From Branchiostoma floridae (taxonomy: Eukaryota > Chordata > Leptocardii > Amphioxiformes > Branchiostomatidae): a stretch of 64,000 nt of DNA. The stretch's first letter is position 1. Every line of letters begins with the position of its first letter. A program made the position numbers and the translations under genes. The stretch lies in NCBI RefSeq assembly GCF_000003815.2, contig NC_049995.1, positions 5,812,912 through 5,876,911 on the forward strand, given 5' to 3'. Shown here in pieces: positions 47,983 to 53,467 of this stretch. The notes beneath the pieces are model-generated. The model had not been told where the DNA came from and ran no database searches. It was given only the letters and a program-made list of their open reading frames with translations.

Positions 47983-50187
47983 AATTTTAGCTCACTGGAA
48001 AGGTACGCTTCCACTGGTCGTGATAGAGAAGACAAAAGATATGTTACGTTATTATTTACAGGTTTATTGTACCAAGAAAACTGTCCTTCTTTTTTCCGAC
48101 AATCACGTGTACAACGAACAGCTGACCTCGGTTTAACGTCCCGTCCTAATACCCCGTCACATGTAGCGAGCATCGATCGGACGACGAATCTGCGAGCTCT
48201 AAATTACGAGGAGGCATGACCCTGGCGGGAAGGGGGAACTCTGTCATTTCTTGGTCGGCATCAGGGTCATGCCTCCTCGTAATTTAGAGCTCGCAGACTC
48301 GTCGTCCGATCGATTTTCGCTACATGTGACGGGGGTATAAGGACTGCAACCCTTCCCGATTGAGTAAATGTCGGGTGAGCGACACAGCTGGAATCGAACT
48401 AACGGCTTGAAGTTCTCAGCTTTCAAACACGCACACATAGACATAGCTGCCTACGTATACCTACCTACCTAGAGTCCCTTGACCTCCAGGTCGTTGGGGG
48501 GACAAGGTACACATACACATATCTCTAAGACGATCAGAGGTGTATATTGACATGATTATTGACATCCTGTGGCTGAAGCTTTTCATAACAGTCTACGGTA
48601 AATAATAAAGCACCGGATACCTACTATGTTGACATGGCCTTTAGTACACATTATGTATATATTTTTGCAACCAACACAAAGATTTGGGGCGATGAAAGTA
48701 CTTTCTATAGATGATATCGATGCTATACTCTCAGATGGTCCACGGCTTAAGAAAGGATGTCTTAAACACTTGTTGAATTGGAGGTATCTAAGATGATGAA
48801 ATAGAACTATATATTCTAAATGTTATACAAAAGTTATTACGTTAAAGAGTTCTCTAGCTCAAAATATCGGACTCGCTAATTCTTGTATAATTTGCATGTC
48901 ATTGTTATATAAGCATCCCAACTGTTAGTATTCCCATGGTATGACAAAGAACCAATATATCGATAACCTTAGCGACTTTATATACACAATGAATTGCAAA
49001 ATATGCATATGAAAGATTAAGATCTAAGCAAATATTGCATAATTTATCTGGTTATACTGTTTATGTGCATTTTGAAATTCAATTTTGAGAAGCAAACAGT
49101 GCTTCGTCATAGTAAATGCATGGAGTGAATTGCAAAAAATATTTCGTCATTCAAAATATGAAAATTAGTCAAGATATTCGACAGTGCTTTGTCATAATGA
49201 TGACATGCAATGAATTGCAAAAATATTACATCATTTAAAAGATGACAGTTAGTCAAGAAACTTGACAGTGCTTAGTCATAGTGATGACATGCAATGAATT
49301 GCCAAAAAATTACATCATGAGAAATATGACAGTCAAGACACTCGGCAGGGCTTAGTCATAGTGATGACATGCAATGAATTGAAAAAATATTTCATCATTT
49401 AAAATATGAAAGTTAGTCAAGATATTCGACAGTGTTTGGTCATAGTAAATACATGCAATGAATTGCAAAAATATTACATCATTCTAAAGATAACAGTCAA
49501 GACACTCGACAGTGCCTAGTCATAGTAATTACATGCAATAAGTTGCAAAATATTACATCGTTCGAAATATGACAGTTATTCAAGACACTCGGCAGTGCTT
49601 AGTCATAGTGATGACATGCAATGAAATGCAAAAATATTACAGGATTTGAAAAATGACACTCGATAGATTCTGAAAGCAGCCAGACGATACAGGTACTTTC
49701 CACTATCTTTTCTCAGTGACATAGGAAGGCATTTAGTGCAATTTATACTAGCTTCAGCATATTACAGAACATACGTTTACGGACTTGAAAAACCAAGTTT
49801 GTTGAGAGCCGCTATGCGAATTGTTAAACTAGTCCATTGACAATAAGTGAAGAAAATTGTGTATTCACACTTGTAAAACTTAAGAATTGTTATCGGTCGG
49901 GCCGACTACTATTTCTTCGCAGCCAGGGATTAGATTGCAGGGAGCTAACATGTTACAAAAGTAGGGTCAAAGATTCTGGACCGAGCTGCCATACGGTGCT
50001 ACTCAGGTGACGTCATGATGCAATGTATCATAATGATCGGAAAATGTCGTATTCTAGTTATTACATTGGCACCAATAAGTAGCACACTAGAGTCTATTCC
50101 CAAAATCACCACATGTTTTTTCTTACCTTGGGCATCCCCAGCTGCCCATAGGGCTGCATGAAAAAGTAGAACTGCAAGCAACTCCAT
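25545..50187 (-). CDS. secreted GH16 endo-beta-1,3-glucanase with two WSC domains (gene 1)
   Basis: Fourteen exons: 50127-50187, 47516-47664, 46491-46614, 44416-44534, 43703-43777, 42827-42887, 42254-42428, 30126-30217, 29228-29407, 28611-28688, 27895-28012, 27213-27284, 26454-26586, 25545-25760. All phases agree and give 550 residues. Residues 1-20 are a signal peptide starting MELLAVLLFHAALWAAGDAQ. WSC domain 1 is about 21-111. GH16 starts near 120 (LVFEDTFDTLDTTKW), is interrupted by WSC domain 2 (about 197-285), and resumes at TYGDCT to the end. The GH16 core DWIWPAIWLLP leads to GEIDIMES with both catalytic residues, E364 and E369. The likely reaction is hydrolysis of beta-1,3-glucan outside the cell, with WSC modules binding glycan. 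A TTTTTTGCAG acceptor 5 bases before the ATG suggests a spliced 5' UTR. Unlike gene 2 it has no CBM39. Intron 7 holds a complete LINE. Confidence 0.92.
26101..26259. mobile_element. hairpin MITE in GH16 gene 1 intron 13
   Basis: Terminal inverted repeats AGTCTCTACTAGACTCCGGG and CCGGAGTCTGGTAGAGACT, continuing inward through GGAAA.CCGTAGAAATGGAA and its complement. About 159 bases, with no coding capacity. Confidence 0.7.
28046..28236. mobile_element. imperfect inverted-repeat element in GH16 gene 1 intron 10
   Basis: The left arm AGTCTCCAAGCAGATTTACC, with a downstream GGCATAAGATA...TAGTATCAAA block, pairs imperfectly with the right arm TTTGATACTATCTTATGCTA...ATGGAGATTATAGTCTGA. A diverged single arm of the same family lies near 41770-41830 (GGTATTATCTCATGCCATTG). 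Confidence 0.5.
30820..31030 (+). repeat. diverged unit of the 183-bp repeat on the left side of the LINE
   Basis: Contains GCTTTTGATGAAGAAATA, AAGTTGACCTTCAATTGACC and ACACCCAGCCACATTC, the same ordered landmarks as each unit of the array at 37996-39230, in the same orientation. Confidence 0.65.
31428..31563 (+). repeat. three 45-bp tandem repeats in the LINE 5' UTR
   Basis: Three units each carry AAGTCGGTYGAACTCTGGGC and then GAGTTGATCTA. Short tandem units upstream of ORF1 are common in LINE promoters; that role is inferred here. Confidence 0.75.
31565..31791 (+). repeat. two 111-116-bp tandem repeats in the LINE 5' UTR
   Basis: The units start CTGCARAATCTAGTTGCAGC at 31565 and 31681 and share CCCCGCCCATT, ACTGGGCTGAGAGGGG and CATCCATTGT. 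They are probably promoter monomers of the retrotransposon. Confidence 0.75.
32111..34069 (+). CDS. LINE ORF1 protein, CCHC zinc-knuckle nucleic-acid binding
   Basis: 652 residues. The N-terminal part (about 1-150) resembles the RNA-binding half of Tx1-type ORF1 and ZCCHC3-like proteins. Three CCHC knuckles follow: C159-C162-H167-C172, C177-C180-H185-C190 and C196-C199-H204-C209. Residues about 300-370 are an acidic Ser/Pro-rich stretch with three 23-residue repeats (69-base units, from about 33017 to 33223) containing VAVVEPSED. A cysteine cluster (YMCQGC, VSCHQC, CEGPVC, LCQSCH) lies at about 413-470. The tail has two C2H2-like fingers, CNQF..C-x12-H-x4-H and CKVGNC-x10-C-x2-H-x4-H. Its expected role is binding LINE RNA in the retrotransposition particle. 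The extra C-terminal zinc regions are unusual. Confidence 0.85.
   Translation: MKRPLSIKVAVYRDRLTYEQVFTLLSEVSAPMSSIQAVQSLGPNSFDVSFSSVHERTLYAGKLSGLDAVDVSSYAAAEIIVTATRIPYELDDNYVRNWLNQYCAVITSRMVTYRDRPTIKNGNRQYKVVLKPGCNIPSAWKMYDGRMVFFRYVGQPRTCLRCNQEGHESANCAVTFCNKCQSIGHLAMDCTNDVVCLSCRAEGHTARRCPLSFANRIKMGASWAKSQELPAGVSQVREHHDGGVPQAANKPDRSELAHVSDAESGVSDPVSPPGHPGSVDPGTSSAVKSDVSSPVAESEASPPVAVVEPSEDVLSEAAPSLTKFSPVAVVEPSEDLLSGAAPSLTKFSPVAVVEPSEDVLSEAAPSLAKPGLSSSSSEQVPSTSAAPVPAPRARSQRRRRKAASPIRPVTRRYMCQGCELDYTITLEVVSCHQCKADITPESALLAFCEGPVCQSDNRLFLCQSCHDGNSDIADKDSRKRCRGDSSEGSASAKTLSKGKKIRKEPDSDSSLVIEEFPSESLRSVDGNESDSTVGSRSLIIDEDTSDASQAPSPDLVAKARAIVISSDLYKNKAVFVCNQFISHGCDELLHSFRSLKSHLAKAHGISGDVVPCKVGNCSRFFKTTMLCLKHLYNVHPQFVNRIGVEGIDDLYH
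34084..37578 (+). CDS. LINE ORF2 protein: APE endonuclease and reverse transcriptase
   Basis: 1164 residues. The apurinic-like endonuclease (about 10-235) keeps LNVCGL, the metal-binding glutamate in CLQECH, NMYAPN, CGDFN (about 149-153), CRLDR and TDHD. The reverse transcriptase (about 460-760) keeps LPKKGDP, RPISLLNCDYKI, SLDQAKAFDRV, GVRQGCPMSPLLY and the catalytic QYADD (YADD at about 703-706). A C-terminal zf-RVT-like region has CPRRNC and the spaced H-x4-C of VTHAIWSC. Everything needed for target-primed reverse transcription appears intact. The start is the first ATG of the open frame; an in-frame ATG ten codons later (MVLIATLNV) is an alternative. Confidence 0.92.
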   Translation: MLFDIPSLCSLMVLIATLNVCGLRSPQKRRQVFGFCRQHKFDVVCLQECHVSSTSEAVLWEKEWGGQAFWALGSSQSRGVGILLSPSFNFDVVKKSCDDSGRVVCVVLSDGVRNFKVCNMYAPNISAERTGFFKNLYKFLSGAEPLILCGDFNCVEDVDIDKRGGNPAHGSGGSTILKDICADFNVHDSWRHENPSKKVFTWRQPTKGIACRLDRFYSSKCLVVSNYCFLPAYFTDHDCVSLSILPDVKKKPGLWKCNVSILKRDKVLNDFKLAFNNWKTLKPGFPSLRAWWDDVKARTRSLLIRISCELARERRESMFTLNNELVDLTNKMNDGASSADILRRYECTKSSLSELSAEEARGAFVRSRVKQFVEGEKCTSYFVSQASSRSRQRRISSVRDSTGRVVQDDEEILDVFKLFYEDLFSAEPIDKCEANNLCNNLEGSLDPDEVSSLEGPLSLDELWAALRSMENNKSPGSDGLPKEFYVAFWDVIAGDLLSVFEEVFSSGELSQSQSFGVITLLPKKGDPLDPKNRRPISLLNCDYKILAKVLNNRLKMVAASVISPDQTCGIPGRSIQCNLLLMRDIVTYVNMNNFDCAIISLDQAKAFDRVNIDFLHLTLAKMGFGPVFRKWVAILYHNITSAVSVNGSLSSSFSLSRGVRQGCPMSPLLYAISLEPFAATVRADAAIHGLRLPGGREVKISQYADDNSAIVTTDESIRRLFAVIDMYNRGSGSLLNLDKCMGLWLGSWRKRLDCPKNFKWTSVSIRLLGGTFGSVNMPLVNWRERQAKFEAVLRRWDSFSLSFAGKVVVVNNLALSTLWYIAPVFSPPESVVKDITRAVFKFFWSSRAEMVSRQTVMLPLDKGGWDLIDFGVKANCFYCRPFTSILDRPDLPWVQLAKYWLGFFARRFEPSSWSNSSPHSPEAPPHYSLMRKLTLEFVNASASKTWDKTCTVQSLYKAAILARSHTPSACFLERGVDWSLVFSTVHNTLLENNLKELSWKVAHGALKTNYLTCSIWHRTPSPLCPRRNCRATETVTHAIWSCGEVLLTWTWVEGFIRRWVVSSFRVSRAVALYGVMSSTLKKCKRDVCTYILAVARSKIWWSRCQALFDNNFVSHIELVSLIKEALRFKLKVEFVRLGSESFLAEWCQSVRWASVRTGVLVLRF
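37976..37995 (+). other. stem-loop at the LINE 3' end
   Basis: GCCTTGCCTGGCGGCAAGGC folds as an 8-bp perfect stem with a 4-base loop and is followed directly by six A residues and then the flanking satellite. This is a plausible 3' recognition hairpin for the reverse transcriptase and the best mark of the element's 3' border. Confidence 0.6.
37996..39230 (+). repeat. 183-bp tandem repeat array, about seven units
   Basis: The GATGAAG landmark recurs at 38090, 38272, 38455, 38638 and (as GATTAAG) 38821, with decayed units near 39007 and 39193: a period of 182-186 bases. Each unit carries TCTCCAACATATATTGGAAT-like, TATCAAGTCCATCCAT, AGTTGACC and TTCCCCGGAAATA-like blocks. Divergence rises to the right. 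The array resumes on the far side of the LINE at 30820-31030. Confidence 0.85.
39231..41504. other. rest of GH16 gene 1 intron 7, nothing recognised
   Basis: AT-rich DNA without long open frames. A short AACCGCGAACTTAAAACCAC motif near 40130 is related to the MITE at 21509-21674. No gene or RNA recognised. Confidence 0.6.
41505..41750 (-). CDS. unrecognised open frame in GH16 gene 1 intron 7
   Basis: 81 codons, ending TAYAMENFEI-like before the stop, with ordinary amino-acid composition (WFSLRMTGTRKWYARYIETG near the start) that reads more like protein than the surrounding DNA. I do not recognise a family, and no flanking exon or promoter was found. It may be a relic of a transposable element or a chance frame. 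Confidence 0.15.
   Translation of the reverse strand: MATDRLTETRLDSWFSLRMTGTRKWYARYIETGESLTSDKHDIQLDLLIFGVQDRHIVEVRQTLNDTNRFGSFYAMENFEI
43411..43619. mobile_element. hairpin MITE in GH16 gene 1 intron 5
   Basis: The left arm AATAGTTGAACTGTAATTTC...ACACCAAAATTGGACTCACC and the right arm GGTGAGTCCAATTTTGGTGT...GAACTATT complement are nearly perfect for about 45 bases. Inner arms CGACTGCACAGCA and TGCTGTGCAGTCG pair as well. Confidence 0.8.
44600..44955 (+). mobile_element. possible 3' end of a LINE fragment
   Basis: A short open reading tail ending in a stop at 44744-44746 is followed by AT-rich DNA and ends AATAAACACTATCTATCTAT, a tail style common for CR1/L2-like elements. Assigned by look only. 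Confidence 0.25.
45905..45990 (+). mobile_element. possible LINE/SINE 3' tail
   Basis: GGCCTGCAGGCCGATTTGAG followed by TTCATAAATAAATAAAGG and a (CAAA)n run resembles the 3' end of a retroposon. No coding part was seen. Confidence 0.3.
46251..46470 (+). mobile_element. long-TIR MITE, copy 3 (GH16 gene 1 intron 3)
   Basis: Best preserved copy: starts AACATCGACTACCATAATTC, ends TGGTGGAATTATGCGAATG, with GGTGCCATAATACCGCCACC and its complement near the ends. Its edge is only 20 bases from the exon 3 donor site at 46490. Confidence 0.85.
46650..46692. mobile_element. single terminus of the 9346-9556 MITE family
   Basis: GTTCACCTTTATCCGTGGAG followed by TAGCCTATATCCGTTTTT matches the terminal repeat of the element at 9346. 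No second end was found nearby. Confidence 0.45.
47785..47983. repeat. (CA)n microsatellite with interspersed GT
   Basis: About 200 bases of CA repeat broken at intervals by ACGTTCACAC and ACGTACACAC, in GH16 gene 1 intron 1. It opens long meaningless frames in several phases. Confidence 0.95.
48141..48346. mobile_element. large hairpin, 86-bp arms and 34-bp loop
   Basis: The left arm 48141-48227 and right arm 48262-48346 are near-perfect complements (for example GCGAGCTCTAAATTACGAGG and CCTCGTAATTTAGAGCTCGC). It is probably a young MITE, as the arms have diverged little. It lies in GH16 gene 1 intron 1. Confidence 0.8.
49090..49660 (+). repeat. 82-bp tandem array, about seven units
   Basis: GACAGTGCTTAGTCATAGTG-like blocks recur near 49100, 49182, 49264, 49345, 49430, 49508 and 49592, each followed by ACATGCAATGAATTGCAAAA and AAAATATTACATCATT. 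Located in the first coding intron of GH16 gene 1. Confidence 0.85.
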
Positions 50188-50192
50188 AATGC

Positions 50193-52150
50193 CTGCAAAA
50201 AATATTTGCACGATAAGGGAATCTTCAACATTCCACACACATTGCCAAGTTTTAAATTAATGTTTTGTATTTTAACAGCCTGGGTGTCTTCCACAGAACA
50301 TAGACATAGTTTTTGAACAGTTTACGTGCACGTATATTACGTCGCTGATTCGTGATTTTTAACACGGCTTAATGTTCTCTATACAGGGAAAAGGGGGTTG
50401 CTGCACCCTAAAGCTCCCTCTTCCGGCATGTAAAACTTAGCTTGTGTTGAAAAATGCGTAGATACGCCCCCCCCCCAAATGATCCCAGCCGCTCCAGATG
50501 TTTGCGAACTTACCTCGCTTCATATGGTTACCGCAAACATACTAGCAACCTTCTGCACAATTGACTGATTGCAACTTGTCACCTCAATGGCATCTAATAA
50601 TTTGCAATCTAATAAATTTCTTCCTCATGTTGACCATTATTTACTTTTTTTCAAGCCTTAGACAAGACTTACGTAAAGTGATAGGTCCATATTGAAACTA
50701 ACCGATACCTTTATGCGTTATAAAGTACAACCAATAGTATTGCTGTAGTAAAGATATCATGATGTTCTGTTCTACAGAAAAGTATAAATGCCAAATGTGA
50801 AAATGCTGAAAATTTCCGCGGTGGTTTAAGTTAATGTTTGCGGTTTTGTGAAAATGGATGATGCGGTTCACCTTACCGCAAAATTGAATTCCTGCGAACG
50901 AACTTAAAGATATTTTTAGTATTGGTGTTGATTTCGTAAGATTTTCAAAACGAACATTTTAGATACGGTACGTAATTGTTTGTACTTACAATTTGTGACT
51001 GGGCGGCAATGACACAAGGGCAGACTTTCAACCTGACTCTGACTTTTATATTCAACAAACGGAAATACTGATGTACTATGGGTACTTCACACATGGGTCG
51101 TCTACGCCCCTTGAGAATCTACAAATATACATCATTACATCATTGCATAATCCAATACATCCGGGGACTCCTAGATGGAAGCTGATCACGTGACTTCAAG
51201 GATATGTTTTTGACCAGTAGAACATTTTTAGTTATCTATTTGTCTAGCACGTGTCTGTAAGTAAGCTACAGTGTTGTTTTCTTACGACCTTCGGTAGAAT
51301 TTGTATACCTGTTAACGATATACTTAGGTAAAGATAAAAAGGTAACATCGTTTTGAGGCCGTCCGTAGAGTTAATGGTTTGGGAATACAATTGATGTTTT
51401 GGTCACGGTGTTGGGAGGTAAAACCCAACCCTCTCCTTCAACTACCTTCTACGTTCCCATGAGAACCCATCATTACAACTTTAGTAAGCATCCTTCCATT
51501 ACAACTTTACACACTACATATCCTCAATATCCTGTGTTTGCCAGCACAGTCCCTCGGTTACTCGACGTTACTGTTCATAACTGGCTACGCACGGACAACG
51601 AGACATCGTTTGGAAGAACTTTAAAAGTTAAGCTAAAGCAACCTTCGCCGTATCTCTTGTTCCAACTGGTACGTATACCAACAGTTTGAAGGTTATAATC
51701 ACAATATGAGGTTGAACAGCTGGGGTGGTTACCATAACTGTGTATACAAGCAAGCTGCATTGCTGGTAGAATTATACACAGCGACTGGACAACGGGCTAT
51801 GAAGGTGGTATTAATTTAGAATGTGTTATTTGTCAATTATCGATATTGCTTATAAAACATTTCCCGCTAGATTTTAGCTAGATCATAGCTTGGTGCGCCC
51901 TTTTAGTTGTATGGCTTAAGCTTTTTATTAATTTTCTAGGATTTTATCCGTTTTCTTCCATATCATATAAGAAAGAGGCAGTACACTCATATATCCGGCA
52001 ACGAGTGCGTTATCATTTCGTAATATTTTTTTGCGAAATAATTGAGAAGCAAACAATATTGTCACTTGGTAAGTATTTTTTTTAGAATTGTAGCTTTTAG
52101 GCTCAAGAATTGATAAAATTAACGACATCTTTCACAGATTTTAACTTGTC
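50193..52150. other. region upstream of GH16 gene 1
   Basis: Holds the unseen 5' UTR exon and promoter of gene 1. A MITE-like CCGCGGTGGTTTAAG fragment occurs near 50816-50900. The open frame at 51399-51689 shows no domain. Nothing else recognised. Confidence 0.5.
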
Positions 52151-52157
52151 CTTTTCA

Positions 52158-52362
52158 GATATGGTCGCTCAATGATTCAAAACATGTAGTTAAATCTCGC
52201 GTTAATTTGTGAGATCTTGTTAGATGTCTTGAGATTTGTTAACGCAGTTCCAAGCTCGATCGTCTTGAAGACAGGGTTCCAAGTTGGATACCAGTGGTCC
52301 TTAGCGCGTTTGGGTAGAACTATATATCCTTGATAGATTGATAAAAAGTTCTGCAAAGCCAT
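52158..52362 (-). pseudogene. decayed last exon of a GH16 gene (relic 1)
   Basis: The minus-strand translation contains AKDHWYPTWN, matching AKNQWYPTWN of the last exon in both intact genes; the rest of the exon is scrambled. The plus strand just to the left carries AATGATTCAAAACATGTAGT then TCTCGCG, the same 3' flank as gene 2 (at about 53350). It looks like a dead third copy. Confidence 0.5.
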
Positions 52363-52539
52363 GCTAATTTACCATATGTTAATTCCAACTGTTGGTATAT
52401 CCATGACATAACCTAGAATCAATAGATCGATAAACATAGAGCTTCCATTCAGAGTGATACACTATGAATTGCAGAATTTATAAGATAAGATAAAGGCAAA
52501 TATTGCATAAGCCATTTTGCGTTATCATATATGGTAAGG

Positions 52540-52660
52540 CCTTGAATCAAAACATGTAGCTAGTTCTCTCTCGAATTGATGAGGTCTCGTTAGCTATCGT
52601 GGGACCTCGTGAGATTTCGCGAGACTTAGAAGAAGAATTTCCAGACAAAGATGTACAAGT
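52540..52660 (-). pseudogene. decayed 3' end of a GH16 gene (relic 2)
   Basis: GCGAGACTTAGAAGAAGAAT then TTCCAGAC matches the stop-codon region of the intact genes (GAGACTTAGACGAATCGCCA in gene 1). It is again preceded by the ATCAAAACATGTAGCTAG flank. Only the last few codons are left. Confidence 0.45.
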
Positions 52661-52959
52661 TTGTACAAAGTTTGTAATGACATGATTTCTCAGTAGATAA
52701 GGCAAGACGATAACCACAAAAATAGACCAATGTTAACATGTCAAGGTTTAAAAACGCAGTTGTTTGCAATTGGGTATACATCATCGTTGTAGTGGCACGA
52801 AATTATCCCTCCCATCCCGTGGCTATCTATTGGTATCCATATAAGCCATTACTCTTGATAACGTTTTTTTAATAACGTTACACCGTATATTGGAGTATTT
52901 GGACATGTCATTGAGACGCCCTTTGTAATACGTTGTGTATCTTTGTCTTTATTTGACGC

Positions 52960-53130
52960 CAAGGTGGAGGAGGCCAAGAGGGAGGCCCCGCATGAAATGG
53001 CTGGACCAGCTAACATCAGACCTGGCAGTTTTGAATATGAACTGCCCACTGCCTGGCAGGCTGCCCAGGACAGGTCTTTCTGGAGAAGATGTCGAGGCGC
53101 CACGCTCTCTGGAGCAAGCGGCTCGTGAGT
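52960..53130 (+). mobile_element. LINE 3' coding scrap (RTE/CR1-like C-terminus)
   Basis: Two overlapping frames carry RGRPRMKWLDQLTSDL and TAWQAAQDRSFWRR, the usual order at the C-terminus of many non-LTR reverse transcriptases. They are now in different frames, so one or more indels have occurred. No upstream part is present. Confidence 0.6.
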
Positions 53131-53275
53131 GTGGGTTACCTTTATCTACGACTTTTGGTTGTTCTACGGGTGGTTTTAATATGGGAAGACTTATCTAGGT
53201 TTCCTCTACGTACCTAATTTCCTTAATGTTGGTTTTGCAACAAACAAACAAACAATCGTGTCACCCTATGTTGTT

Positions 53276-53281
53276 TTTAAT
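53276..53281 (-). terminator. candidate polyadenylation signal of GH16 gene 2
   Basis: ATTAAA on the minus strand about 187 bases past the stop, at nearly the same distance as the AATAAA of gene 1. It is a weaker variant signal. Confidence 0.3.
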
Positions 53282-53467
53282 TTCAAACGGTAACTCTCAT
53301 GCTCAATAAACAGTTAAAATCGACAACATTTGACACAAATTGGTCACATCAATGAATCAAAACGCGTAGCTAGATCTCGCGAGAAGTGATTAGACATTCT
53401 GAGATCTCGCGAGACTTTGTGAGACCTTCCGGCATTCCACGAGACTTGGTGTGGTCTCGCGATATGT

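Noticed and set aside
47612-48219. Long His/Thr-rich frames on both strands
   Set aside because: Produced by the CA microsatellite at 47785-47983 in all frames; no coding meaning.
49090-49660. CRISPR-like array
   Set aside because: Units are contiguous diverged 82-bp repeats without unique spacers, in an animal intron; it is a tandem repeat.
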